Source: a virus. Taken from it: a DNA stretch of 39,786 bases. The translations under genes were made by a program, and so were the position numbers. Shown here piece after piece: positions 31,345 through 39,786 of this stretch; the stretch's first letter is position 1; each line of letters starts with the position of its first letter. The stretch spans positions 1 through 39,786 of IMG/VR virus record IMGVR_UViG_3300030060_006119, one strand, 5' to 3'. A model generated the notes under the pieces. The model searched no databases. It worked only from the letters and a program-made list of their open reading frames with translations, and was not told the DNA's origin.

Positions 31345-32682
31345 TTACATTATATTTAAAACAGTCCCGCCGGAACCAGCGGGATCAAATCGGACGGCGG
31401 GCTTGGCGGCACCGCGATGGGCGTCGAGTTGTTCGTCGAGAATATTCCGACAAACGCTCCAGTGGTAGTTAGCTCTCTCAAGGTCTGCGTTCTCTTCAGC
31501 AATATTGCCGAGCATCGCGTGCTTTATTGCGCTCAAACTTGAGATGTGAATCAGGTCAGTTGGCTCTAACAGAACTGTAAATTTACGCTTTAACAAAAGA
31601 CGAAGAGATGCTTTTTGATTATTAACATCAACCCTATACCGGCGATAACGACCGACTTTGTTTGGCTCTCGTAATGTAGCTAACTTAGTCGAAGGAAAAT
31701 GAAAAATACTTTCCCCTCCGGTCGCGGTCCAAAGATTATACTCGCTAGTAGAGCGATAGATGTAGACTTCTTTTTTATCCGTATCAATTCCGGTAACTGG
31801 ATAATAATTACTCGCAGGGTCTATTTCGGCACCGGATGATCCTCCGTCTGAAGCAGCGTTAGCCCAACCGTTAAAACTAAGAACATCACCAACTTCTATC
31901 CCGCTTACGTCAGTTAGAGGGACAATAATAGTTGTCGAAGATCCTGCGCCCACTGCAGGTATTGTTTGTTTAATAGTTGTTCCGTTTAAAGTTACTGCTT
32001 GATCGCTTGGTGTTAGCGTCACTGGGATAGCGACCACATCTACATTTGCCCCTAGATCAGTCCCACCTGTCTTAACTTGTTCAACTGACGATATATCTAT
32101 ATCTGTAGTAGATAAAAATGCTTCACCATTTAAAGCAAATCTCTCTGTCTTAGATCCGGCGGCGACTGTAAAATCAACTTCTATAAAGGCATCACTAACT
32201 CCTGTAGGTAGCCCCAGAGAAGGAAAAACAGGAAGAACAACGAGCCCATATCCTGTGGGGGTTGTGTAAGAAAAATCTGAGATGGGCTTTATTTGTTCAA
32301 TAGTTGGCGAATAACCATCGTCCACAATACCAAAAGCAGCCAGCGTGTTTTCTCCGTCACGGTCGTTGCGACCTACGATATTATAATCGTGGAACTGAGA
32401 GCGCACTTTTTGAGGGTATGAGTAATCTACACTATCCCCAGTCGGGTCGAGAAGCGCTGCAACAATAGACTCGGCGTGGTCGGGAATTGTGAATGTCCCG
32501 TCAGAAGTAGAAACAACGTGCTCAAACAAAAGGTCTCGCCACATACCCATATTGTAGAGGCGGGGAAGGGCAAGATTCAGTTCTTTCCTAAACTGTGGGG
32601 CACCTTCAGCACCTTGCGCTGCGGGTGATCCGCACACAGATTGAAGGGCGTCAGTTACCCCTTGGGCAGTCAACGTGGCCAT
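31345..32682 (-). CDS. Tail/neck structural protein (tail tubular A- or adaptor-like), 445 residues
   Basis: ATG at 32682; an upstream TTG at 32697 is less likely. The N-terminal helical part (R-K-E-L-N-L-A-L-P-R-L-Y-N-M-G-M-W) and C-terminal part (V-L-L-E-P-T-D-L-I-H-I, then helices with W-S-V-C-R-N-I-L) recall adaptor or tail tubular proteins of podoviruses; the middle 200 residues are beta-rich, like an inserted Ig-type domain. Position next to other tail genes agrees. Identification is by resemblance only. Confidence 0.5.
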   Translation of the reverse strand: MATLTAQGVTDALQSVCGSPAAQGAEGAPQFRKELNLALPRLYNMGMWRDLLFEHVVSTSDGTFTIPDHAESIVAALLDPTGDSVDYSYPQKVRSQFHDYNIVGRNDRDGENTLAAFGIVDDGYSPTIEQIKPISDFSYTTPTGYGLVVLPVFPSLGLPTGVSDAFIEVDFTVAAGSKTERFALNGEAFLSTTDIDISSVEQVKTGGTDLGANVDVVAIPVTLTPSDQAVTLNGTTIKQTIPAVGAGSSTTIIVPLTDVSGIEVGDVLSFNGWANAASDGGSSGAEIDPASNYYPVTGIDTDKKEVYIYRSTSEYNLWTATGGESIFHFPSTKLATLREPNKVGRYRRYRVDVNNQKASLRLLLKRKFTVLLEPTDLIHISSLSAIKHAMLGNIAEENADLERANYHWSVCRNILDEQLDAHRGAAKPAVRFDPAGSGGTVLNIM

Positions 32683-32726
32683 AACCCACGCTAACAAATT
32701 TTGAGTTAAGGGTCAAGAAACAGGGA

Positions 32727-33731
32727 TTAAACCCGAACCCTGTCCATTACAATTGGTTGCCACGACACGTCACTAGAAATCTTTTGAACAACACGCTCGT
32801 TAAGATTAACGGTGCCAATGTGGGCATGGTAGGTGCTAACTGCAAAGTCATCAGGAGGATCTGTTAATCTTCCCGTTGTAGTGTTTCCAATTGATACAGC
32901 TCCTGTAACGGAGCCAACCGGCACCCCTATTTGCACCCAACATTTTTGAACATTAGGCGATTCTTCAAAGTCTACTTCCCAACACAAATATACTTCGCCG
33001 TAGCCATCAAGCTGATGAAACGTGTGGACTCCGTCGAGTTTTGAATCCATCGCTTCCCCATCTTTTTCATTAATGTTGGGGACCTGTTGCGTGATATTAT
33101 TGATCGAGCTCTGTCCGGCCCCGTCGCAATAAGTGATCACGTTGCCTGCTCCTTCTAATCCTGTGACCGTGTGGTTCAGAACTCCGGCTGGCGCAGAGGA
33201 TGTTCCGTCAGAGACATCTTTGACCCCTGAGTGCTCTAATACACCGTCTTCGGCTGTAACCGAACTCGTGTTTGATGAGCTAGTCGATTTAACCCCAGAT
33301 GTATGATCTGTGGTATTTGATTGTGTGTTACCCCCATGGTCGTGCTGATATGACCCTCCCCCTCCTGTAGTCGTTCCTATTCCCGTAGTTCCCGTGTGCC
33401 CACTATGCTCGTCCATATCAATGGGATGCGTGTGGGTTGCTTGCGAATGCTTGTGGTCATTGTGCGGCTCGTGAGTGTGGTCGGGGTGCGGGTCTACCGC
33501 GACCGTTTTTTGCTGGAACTGTAAGGTAATCGTGTCTACCCGCCAGTGGAGTTCTCCGTAGGCAATCTGCGCCCCGTCGTCTCCGTGACGCAAAGCAAAT
33601 GCGTGGGGGCGATACAAATGCGGGTCGTCGTAATCGACGTTAGCACAATCTAGGCTCCCAATAGATCCTCCGTCGGGAAGATTCGGGTCGTCAATCTGGT
33701 CAGATAGAACGTCTGGGATATTTTCTTCCAT
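32727..33731 (-). CDS. Tail protein with histidine-rich metal-binding segment, 334 residues
   Basis: ATG at 33731 overlaps the upstream TGA by one base. Residues 82-112 hold ten His, many as H-x-H (H-T-H, H-K-H, H-T-H), with a further H-D-H at 130-132, then Ser/Thr/Gly-rich beta-like repeats. Phage tail spikes and baseplate tips use H-x-H sites to hold metal ions in trimers, so a metal-stabilised fibre or tip is likely. Not assigned to a named family. Confidence 0.55.
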   Translation of the reverse strand: MEENIPDVLSDQIDDPNLPDGGSIGSLDCANVDYDDPHLYRPHAFALRHGDDGAQIAYGELHWRVDTITLQFQQKTVAVDPHPDHTHEPHNDHKHSQATHTHPIDMDEHSGHTGTTGIGTTTGGGGSYQHDHGGNTQSNTTDHTSGVKSTSSSNTSSVTAEDGVLEHSGVKDVSDGTSSAPAGVLNHTVTGLEGAGNVITYCDGAGQSSINNITQQVPNINEKDGEAMDSKLDGVHTFHQLDGYGEVYLCWEVDFEESPNVQKCWVQIGVPVGSVTGAVSIGNTTTGRLTDPPDDFAVSTYHAHIGTVNLNERVVQKISSDVSWQPIVMDRVRV

Positions 33732-35092
33732 CAAGAAGGATGGTGGATTTGCACAATCTCAAGAAGATAGCCTCCCCTAAATGGGCGCTGACTAGCGGCA
33801 CCAACAAAAGGATTAGAAAGATTAGCCCAATCGGTTGGTGTTGACGGGCCAACAAAGGGTTTGGGGAATGCGTATTCTCCTAGTTTGTAAACCGGATCAT
33901 TCGTTCCGATAAAGTCGGTGAGCGTAATTGCTTCAGTCAAGACGTTGCTTACGCGCACAGAAAACTGCACACCAGCATACGAGCCGCTCACGGTTTTAAA
34001 TATTACTGGAGCAGGAGGGGTCATGGCTGTCCGCTTCCATATCTGCGTGACAGTCATTTTTGTTGGCCCACTGAATCCGTCTTTGCCTTCTTTGTTTTTT
34101 ACAGTGACTACTGTTTTTCGAGAGCCGTCTTTTTTCTCAACCGTGGTAAAAACCAAACCGCCGACAACGGATGGCCATGTGTAATTCTTATACGTTGTGT
34201 AGGTTCGCAATACTTTGCCAGTAGTGCTGTGCGTAGAATCGTCATCCAGTCCTTGTGGAATTACATCTTGAATAGTCAATTGCCACCAATCATGGCTCAG
34301 CTGGCGGCAGTCTATGTTCTGGCCCGTGTCCATGAGCCCCCAGTTTTGTTTATCAATCCACTGTTTAGATCCGGCTGTCCGATCAGTGACGCTGCCATTG
34401 AGAGAAGGAGTGGGGGTTTTGAACGTCTCACCCCGTCGGATTAATTTAACTACCGTCTTCAAAGACCCTTCGGTAGTTGGGTCGAGGCGCTGAGTAACAA
34501 TATCTACTCTGCGGAAATACAGCTTCTGCTCGACGACAAACAATCCGTCGAGCTCTTTGTTTCCGATTCGTTTTTGCTGCCTACTGTAAAAAATATAATC
34601 CGTGCTAAAGTCATCTACTTCATCAACGCCCGCAACGTAGACGTTGTCATGGTTTACCACATCCTCCGCGTTGAACTGACTCGTTGGATCGGGCATCGCG
34701 TCTCCTGCGGCAGACCCGCCGGTATCACTAAAAGAAGAACGTAAGCTAACGTATGTCCTCGTTACTGTGTCGTATTTGTTACCGCCAAGATCGGCTTGTG
34801 AATACTCAAAGTTGTAATCGTCTTGAGATTCGCGGTCTGCTGCGTAGTAATACTCATACAGAAGGCCATTCGCATCGGCCTGTTTTACAAAGCACAACTT
34901 GTGGTTTGGGAAGTTTTCTGTATCAGGGTGCGCGGTCCCGTAAGCGGGGAGGTTGGCCTTTATTTCTGCCGGAGTATTGCCAATCTTTTGAGCGTCAACC
35001 GTCTCGAAAAACAGAAGGTCGCCTACCTTCGGAGAGACGAAGGAGAGGACGGACTGCCGCTGTGGGCTGGGCTGATTCCTAGATACAGGCAC
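33731..35092 (-). CDS. Structural/tail protein, unknown, 453 residues
   Basis: Beta-rich, acidic, with many Tyr, Thr and Asp residues and no motif I recognise. Conserved-looking segments include the F-V-S-P-K-V-G-D-L-L-F-F stretch near the N terminus and a Gly/Pro-rich C terminus. Coupled to the His-rich protein downstream by a TGATG overlap. Presumed tail or fibre component from position. Confidence 0.5.
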   Translation of the reverse strand: MPVSRNQPSPQRQSVLSFVSPKVGDLLFFETVDAQKIGNTPAEIKANLPAYGTAHPDTENFPNHKLCFVKQADANGLLYEYYYAADRESQDDYNFEYSQADLGGNKYDTVTRTYVSLRSSFSDTGGSAAGDAMPDPTSQFNAEDVVNHDNVYVAGVDEVDDFSTDYIFYSRQQKRIGNKELDGLFVVEQKLYFRRVDIVTQRLDPTTEGSLKTVVKLIRRGETFKTPTPSLNGSVTDRTAGSKQWIDKQNWGLMDTGQNIDCRQLSHDWWQLTIQDVIPQGLDDDSTHSTTGKVLRTYTTYKNYTWPSVVGGLVFTTVEKKDGSRKTVVTVKNKEGKDGFSGPTKMTVTQIWKRTAMTPPAPVIFKTVSGSYAGVQFSVRVSNVLTEAITLTDFIGTNDPVYKLGEYAFPKPFVGPSTPTDWANLSNPFVGAASQRPFRGGYLLEIVQIHHPS

Positions 35093-35105
35093 CTGTCGAG
35101 TATAT

Positions 35106-35792
35106 TCAAACGAACGCAGGTTTCAAGTGATTAACCTTTATGCGGGGAACCACATGGGGTCGTATTCCGGTGGCTTTGTAACAATTTTGACAAAAGCTAA
35201 TATCCTCAAAAACTAGGTCTTTTGCTCTGAATTTCCCTTTCTTGTGCCTGTAAAAAGTTTCGGGGATATCAAAACCGTTGAGCGTGTAATAAGGGTAGTC
35301 CATCGCCTCATATATTGAGCGATGGACTTTAGTAAAACCAAATCCGCACCAGTCTACAGGCAACACCTTATCTGGATTAGTCTTTACTAGTTTACGGAGC
35401 CCGTTGGCAGACAAGAACGGCATGTGGTGATTTTTGCGGAAATAATCTTCATTCCAGTCACCTGCCATGACAATGTCATTATTTGAAGACCGATACCATC
35501 CTGTGACAAATTTCTTTTCAGGATCTATGTTGAGGAGATCCTCTATCTGCTCAATCGTGAAATGGATGTCAGAGTCGATCCAGAATAACCACTCCGCTTC
35601 CGGTGGGTCAGGTTCCGCGAAGCCACCGCCGCCAGAAGCAAGATGGTTACGGGCAAAATTAAGGAACATCCCGTCCACCGACAGGATCGCGGAGTCGTTC
35701 GCATCACACCACTGCTGCAAGCGCAGCCATTGGGGGAACAACTTGCCCGGTATCCCGCGATGATCTATCGGGACAAGAAAGGCGCACTTCAT
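35106..35792 (-). CDS. Glycosyltransferase, GT-A type, 228 residues
   Basis: W-I-D-S-D (D73, D75) is the DxD sugar-nucleotide/metal site of GT-A glycosyltransferases, preceded by the N-terminal strand C-A-F-L-V-P and the motif N-F-A-R-N-H, and followed by V-T-G-W-Y-R-S. Length fits a soluble GT2-like core. It may modify the phage tail or fibre, the host receptor, or hydroxymethylated DNA bases; context within tail genes favours protein or surface modification. Its ATG overlaps the previous TGA (ATGA). Confidence 0.75.
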   Translation of the reverse strand: MKCAFLVPIDHRGIPGKLFPQWLRLQQWCDANDSAILSVDGMFLNFARNHLASGGGGFAEPDPPEAEWLFWIDSDIHFTIEQIEDLLNIDPEKKFVTGWYRSSNNDIVMAGDWNEDYFRKNHHMPFLSANGLRKLVKTNPDKVLPVDWCGFGFTKVHRSIYEAMDYPYYTLNGFDIPETFYRHKKGKFRAKDLVFEDISFCQNCYKATGIRPHVVPRIKVNHLKPAFV

Positions 35793-35974
35793 TCAGCATA
35801 TTCTGATTCCTGCTCTTCGGCCTCTCCCTCTTCTTCAGGCTTAGGATCATCCATAAACTTAGACGCAAGGATCGCTGCGGGTTTACTAATACTCAAACCT
35901 TTTGCTTTAACAGCAATGTCGATCAGTTGGATGATAGCGTTTCTCTCTTGGTCCGTAAACTCAATCGTTTTCAT
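35789..35974 (-). CDS. Unknown small acidic protein, 61 residues
   Basis: ATG at 35974 is preferred over a TTG at 36010. Helical N-terminal half (D-Q-E-R-N-A-I-I-Q-L-I-D-I-A) and a Glu-rich tail. Not recognised. Lies between two tail-region genes and overlaps the glycosyltransferase start. Confidence 0.5.
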   Translation of the reverse strand: MKTIEFTDQERNAIIQLIDIAVKAKGLSISKPAAILASKFMDDPKPEEEGEAEEQESEYAE

Positions 35975-36006
35975 CGCAGTGAAAGTAGAGGGCCAACCGA
36001 TTGGAT

Positions 36007-36297
36007 TCAACTATTTTCTTCATCTAATTCAGCCATGTATTCATCAGGCTGATAAATCTGCCGCCACTGTTGATACGTGTCCTCGTCCTCCAGTGCATCG
36101 GTCTCCGATTCGGTAAGCAAGGTGCCCTCATCAGGAATCAGGAGGTATGATCCTCCATTAGAAATCTCAGCAACAACGAACGGATAGAGCGCAGAACTTA
36201 CGTCCTCATCTCTCTTGTCTCTGCCTAATGTCTCTTCCCAAAGCTGGGCGCTTCTTTCTTCGGCACCGTCGAGGGTGTTGAATTTTAAATACCTCAT
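36007..36297 (-). CDS. Unknown protein, 96 residues, acidic C terminus
   Basis: Overlaps the upstream gene by ATGA at 36294-36297. Acidic (many Asp and Glu), with a beta-like core (P-F-V-V-A-E-I-S). Not recognised; such small proteins next to fibres are often chaperones, but this is a guess. Confidence 0.55.
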   Translation of the reverse strand: MRYLKFNTLDGAEERSAQLWEETLGRDKRDEDVSSALYPFVVAEISNGGSYLLIPDEGTLLTESETDALEDEDTYQQWRQIYQPDEYMAELDEENS

Positions 36298-37241
36298 GCC
36301 AGATCGACGTTGTTGTATATTGCTGAATTACGTTCTAAGGAGATTTGCAAAGCCTGAGAAAGCTGGCTCTCGAACACAAAGACTTCACGAATGTTGCCGT
36401 CCAAAGCGTTACTCGTAGTTCTCCTTACACCAATTCTAAAACGGTCATCGCGGCCAACGTGTTTATCCTCGTTGGTATCTTTTGTAGACTCGCTCCCGTT
36501 TAATCTAAGAATCTGAGAGCTGCCGTCTCCCCCCTGTCCAGAAGCCCTTGTTCTGTCATAAGATCCAATACTAATCATGTTCACCCCTGTTTGGGAATTA
36601 CTTATATCAAGGTCGTGGCTATCTAAAGCTATTCGATGGATATTGAACCCCGCGATTAGTTCTGCACCATCGTTGAAATTGTCTAGGTTAGAGATAAGCC
36701 CCTGCGTAGTATCATGGTCGTTAAGTTTAAAACAACAAAACAGAGTAAACGAATCTCCTGTGTTGGCATTAGGAAGTCGATAGTCGTCTACAAGAAAGTA
36801 TCTGGTGTTGGAGGAGGTGCCAAAACTAATGCCGTCATTCATAGAACCTGACGTTATTAATTCTGGTTGGTAACTTGTAACCGTCTGGGCTGCGTCAGGG
36901 GCGGTCGGAAACCCACTCCATTTACCGCCGCCAGCTTGCGTGCTGCTGTTGCCACTCTGGTTATACCACTTAGTAACGTAAGCAGTGTTTGCCCCAACAA
37001 AATCTCGCAGTGTCCCACCCGCAGTAACCGTGCTGTTAAGTGTAACTTCTTTTGAATTATAGAACTCTACGTCTGTCTCCGTGTTGTCTGATGATCTTCT
37101 AACTCGCAGTGCGTATCCACTGTAAGCCGCTCTCAGCTTTCTCAAGCCATAGGCCAAGCGGCACGTTGGCATACTAGAGATGTCCAGCGGAGTGGGGACG
37201 TTCTTTTCTGTTAGCCCACCGAGTGAAGGTCTGATTATCAT
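36294..37241 (-). CDS. Tail protein with arabinofuranosidase-B/lectin-like fold, 315 residues
   Basis: The segment L-R-A-A-Y-S-G-Y-A-L-R-V-R-R-S-S-D-N followed by V-T-K-W-Y-N-Q-S-G-N is the signature of the alpha-L-arabinofuranosidase B catalytic-type (concanavalin-like) domain that occurs in many phage tail proteins. The later beta-rich part (S-F-T-L-F-C-C-F-K-L) fits a lectin-type sandwich. Probably binds or cuts surface polysaccharide. Overlaps the fibre stop by four bases. Confidence 0.65.
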   Translation of the reverse strand: MIIRPSLGGLTEKNVPTPLDISSMPTCRLAYGLRKLRAAYSGYALRVRRSSDNTETDVEFYNSKEVTLNSTVTAGGTLRDFVGANTAYVTKWYNQSGNSSTQAGGGKWSGFPTAPDAAQTVTSYQPELITSGSMNDGISFGTSSNTRYFLVDDYRLPNANTGDSFTLFCCFKLNDHDTTQGLISNLDNFNDGAELIAGFNIHRIALDSHDLDISNSQTGVNMISIGSYDRTRASGQGGDGSSQILRLNGSESTKDTNEDKHVGRDDRFRIGVRRTTSNALDGNIREVFVFESQLSQALQISLERNSAIYNNVDLA

Positions 37242-39786
37242 AGCAAGTTACCAAACACCATGTAGGTATTAGAAGACACCCTGAGTATGGTAGCGGGCTG
37301 ATACCCTTGCGCCACAGTCACGGTTCCATTAGTTGTGCCGTTGATTGACATACTGTTGGATGCAACGATATCTACATCTCCGTTGGGATTCACAACCGTT
37401 GCGTTAAACCCTACCATAATATCTCCGGTTATGGATATTTGATCAAACGAAGCGGATGTCCCATTCAGGAATGTTCCGTTGTCTCCAGATGACAGAGTGA
37501 AGTCTGCGCTCTTATCAACAACGTAAGCGCCAGCTTTAAGCGGTCCAGCGACCTCAAGAGTTGTTGCAGGGGCAGCAGTTCCGATACCCACCGCAGAAGC
37601 AGAGCCGAGGGCAGACTGTATATTAGTGATGTCGGTAACGTCTGCACTGGCCTCGATCCCATCGAGTTTTGTGTGATCCGCATTGGTGAAGTTGTTGTCC
37701 GTCTGAGACGCTACACTGAAGTCAATCGTGCCATCGCTGTCTTGGTATGTGACGGTAATCCCACTTTCTGTGTTACTCGATACCATCGCGCCGACGATAT
37801 CTTGAACCTGCTCATCACTGAGCTGAGTGTTCGTATTAGTATCAGTAGATGAAATCGTTCCGTCCGCTCCGATTGTAATGTTGCTGCCAGCGGTGAGAGC
37901 GGCGACTACGTTAGTCGTGTCAGTAACGTCCGCACTAGCTTCGATGCCATCAAGTTTTGTATGGTCGGCATTGGTGAAGTTGTTATCAGTCTGAGACGCT
38001 ACACTGAAGTCAATCGTGCCATCGCCGTCTTGGTAAGTTACCGTTATACCGCTCTCCGTGTTACTGGAGACCATCGCACCGATAATGTCCTGAACTTGTT
38101 CGGTAGAGAGCTGTGTATTCGTGTCAGTAGACGAGATCGTTCCGTCTCCCGCTATCGTAATGTTGCTACCAGCGGTGAGAGCAGCGACGACATTAGTCGT
38201 GTCAGTAACGTCCGCACTAGCTTCTATTCCGTTTAGCTTGCTGTGGTCAGCGTCTGTAAAGACATTCGAGTCAGATGCGGACTCTACAAGTGTGCGGATC
38301 TCAGAAGCTGTCTGGTCTGCTGTAGCTGACGCTTCGATACCGTCTAGCTTGCTGTGATCAGCATCGGTGAAGTTATTGTCTGTTTGCGAAGCGACACTGA
38401 AGTCAATCGTGCCATCACCGTCTTGGTAGGTTACGGTAATCCCACTCTCCGTGTTACTGGAGACCATCGCTCCAACAATGTCTTGGACCTGCTCGTTAGA
38501 AAGCTGAGTGTTCGTATCAGTCGCGGTAATCGTTCCATCACCTGCGATAGAAATATTACTACCCGCAGTCAGCGCAGCTACGACATTGGCTGTGTCAGTA
38601 ACGTCTGCGCTGGCTTCTATCGCATTTAGCTTACTGTGGTCAGCGTCTGTAAATACGTTGGAGTCAGACGCGGACTCTACAAGTGTGCGGATCTCAGAAG
38701 CTGTCTGGTCTGCTGTAGCTGATGCTTCAATGCCATCTAGTTTTGCTCCATCAACAGAAAGATCGCGCCCGTCTACGGTCTCAGAACCAGACATGACGAT
38801 GTTACCTGTCAGTGTCCCTCCAGATAACTCAAGGAACCTAGAGTCTAAGTCTACCGAACCAATTCCAGTAACGTGGCCGTAGGTATCAATAGTGAGGTCT
38901 TGGATTACAAAACCGTTGCTTAGATCCGCAGAACTAGCGGAAGATGTATCGTTGTGAACGAAGTCTATCGTTCCGTCTCCATCTTGGTAAGTAACTGTAA
39001 TACCTGTTTCAGTATTACTCGACACCATCGCCCCGACGATATCTTGGACTTGTTCGGTCGAGAGCTGGGTGTTCGTGTCGGTGGACGAGATAGTTCCGTC
39101 ACCTGCTATGGTAATGTTGCTGCCAGCGGTGAGTGCTGCGACGACATTAGTAGTGTCGGTAACATCAGCACTAGCCTCGATCCCGTCGAGTTTCGAGCCG
39201 TCAGTAGCTAAGTCCCTACCGTCTACAGTCCCCGAGACTGTTATCGCTGTAGGCGTAATATTTAATAAGTTTGTAAAAGAACCGCCACTTTTTCTTCTGA
39301 ATGTAAAAGTCCCAGAATCTCCGTCATTGTCATTATCAATGTCGAAGAAAACACCACTGTCATCCATGTGGATGTCCATGATGTCATCGCCATCAGTAGA
39401 ACCAGAATTTCTTTTTATTCTAAGTTGACCACCACCAGTTCCCGAAAGGACAGTTAATCCTCCGTTAAGGGTAAGAAGTCCAGTAGCAGTGTCAGCAGCA
39501 TCACTCCTCAAGAACGAGGCAGAACTAATCCCGTCAAGGGTGTCGGCGTCTAAGCCCGACCCAGCGCCATCAACAGTTTTGATAAGGGTAAGAATCTCAG
39601 AAGCTGTCTGGTCTGCTGTAGCTCCGCTTTCAATACCATCTAGCTTTGTATGATCCGCGTTAGTGAAGTTGTTGTCCGTCTGGGACGCAACACTGAAGTC
39701 AATCGTTCCATCTCCATCTTGATAAGTAACGGTGATGCCGGACTCAGTGTTACTAGATACCATCGCACCGACGATATCTTGAACCT
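37238..39786 (-). CDS. Repetitive tail fibre protein, 3' part (5' end outside window)
   Basis: Open through the right edge; the first Met visible (39763) is inside a repeat, so the true start lies beyond. The protein has ~90-residue repeats carrying Q-V-Q-D-I-V-G-A-M-V-S-S-N-T-E, G-I-T-V-T-Y-Q-D-G-D-G-T-I-D-F and H-T-K-L-D-G-I-E-A; five copies of the first motif fall in the window. This repeat is typical of long phage fibres. The last ~90 residues differ (A-T-I-L-R-V-S-S-N-T-Y) and are likely the trimerising tip or receptor end. Confidence 0.85.
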   Translation of the reverse strand, partial: VQDIVGAMVSSNTESGITVTYQDGDGTIDFSVASQTDNNFTNADHTKLDGIESGATADQTASEILTLIKTVDGAGSGLDADTLDGISSASFLRSDAADTATGLLTLNGGLTVLSGTGGGQLRIKRNSGSTDGDDIMDIHMDDSGVFFDIDNDNDGDSGTFTFRRKSGGSFTNLLNITPTAITVSGTVDGRDLATDGSKLDGIEASADVTDTTNVVAALTAGSNITIAGDGTISSTDTNTQLSTEQVQDIVGAMVSSNTETGITVTYQDGDGTIDFVHNDTSSASSADLSNGFVIQDLTIDTYGHVTGIGSVDLDSRFLELSGGTLTGNIVMSGSETVDGRDLSVDGAKLDGIEASATADQTASEIRTLVESASDSNVFTDADHSKLNAIEASADVTDTANVVAALTAGSNISIAGDGTITATDTNTQLSNEQVQDIVGAMVSSNTESGITVTYQDGDGTIDFSVASQTDNNFTDADHSKLDGIEASATADQTASEIRTLVESASDSNVFTDADHSKLNGIEASADVTDTTNVVAALTAGSNITIAGDGTISSTDTNTQLSTEQVQDIIGAMVSSNTESGITVTYQDGDGTIDFSVASQTDNNFTNADHTKLDGIEASADVTDTTNVVAALTAGSNITIGADGTISSTDTNTNTQLSDEQVQDIVGAMVSSNTESGITVTYQDSDGTIDFSVASQTDNNFTNADHTKLDGIEASADVTDITNIQSALGSASAVGIGTAAPATTLEVAGPLKAGAYVVDKSADFTLSSGDNGTFLNGTSASFDQISITGDIMVGFNATVVNPNGDVDIVASNSMSINGTTNGTVTVAQGYQPATILRVSSNTYMVFGNLL
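37670..39786 (-). repeat. Fibre-gene tandem repeats (~250-300 bp units)
   Basis: Near-identical DNA units within the fibre gene, for example the segment around 37730-37810 recurring near 38010-38090, 38400-38480, 38950-39030 and at the right edge. They could recombine and change fibre length, and they make assembly of this region less certain. Confidence 0.8.

Noticed and set aside
37670-39786. Plus-strand reading frames opposite the fibre repeats and the giant gene
   Set aside because: They repeat with the fibre units, have no promoters or starts of their own and follow the codon periodicity of the minus-strand genes.

Overview
The window looks like part of the genome of a tailed double-stranded DNA phage (Caudoviricetes, probably a podovirus-like or T7-like lytic phage). 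The reasons are a terminase pair, a family A DNA polymerase with Leu at the position-762 equivalent, a primase-helicase, a lysis cassette, a repetitive tail fibre and a 3250-residue virion-type protein. The host cannot be read from the sequence. Promoters are of the ordinary sigma70 kind (TTGACA/TATACT-like), while almost no gene has a Shine-Dalgarno sequence; many starts follow A-rich leaders or overlap the previous stop codon. I saw no portal, major capsid protein, integrase or repressor, so the genome must extend beyond the window, at least to the right, where the fibre gene runs off the edge.

Layout. (1) 1-5630, plus strand: the end of a VWA-domain protein with an acidic S-D-G-E repeat linker, a terminator, an array of CTGTCC repeats, then a run of small unknown early-type genes (1266-3540). 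A structured intergenic RNA element follows (3545-3620), then an SF2 helicase with its own promoter and three small genes. (2) 5627-20558, minus strand: reading from 20558 leftwards, large terminase, a promoter, three internal-virion-type proteins (130, 637 and 331 residues) and the giant 3250-residue protein with a zinc-metallopeptidase motif. (3) 20589-28333, plus strand: small terminase and two unknown genes, then the replication and recombination block (RuvC-like resolvase, Cas4/RecB-type nuclease, candidate ssDNA-binding protein, small coiled coil, terminator, DNA polymerase, primase-helicase). (4) 28328-39786, minus strand: reading from the right edge, tail fibre, arabinofuranosidase-like lectin-fold protein, two small proteins, glycosyltransferase, three tail or neck proteins, a tightly overlapped lysis cassette (two small membrane proteins, a spanin-like pair, an amidase), a SprT-like metallopeptidase, four small basic proteins and a PD-(D/E)XK nuclease.

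How the genes work together. Large and small terminase are transcribed away from each other from a shared ~30-bp gap with overlapping promoters, so DNA packaging recognition is tied to the replication operon and the motor to the morphogenesis operon. The plus and minus operons meet tail to tail at 5627-5630 and 28328-28333 with overlapping stop codons and no terminator. Late genes are almost all coupled by ATGA or TAATG overlaps.

The observations most worth a second look are the three-way-junction RNA element at 3545-3620; the 32-bp direct repeats that appear to split an older gene around a 93-codon cassette (2702-3098); near-leaderless promoters; a terminator placed 6 bp before the DNA polymerase start; EF-hand-type calcium sites in virion proteins; and the giant protein with one intact and one degenerate metallopeptidase-like motif.
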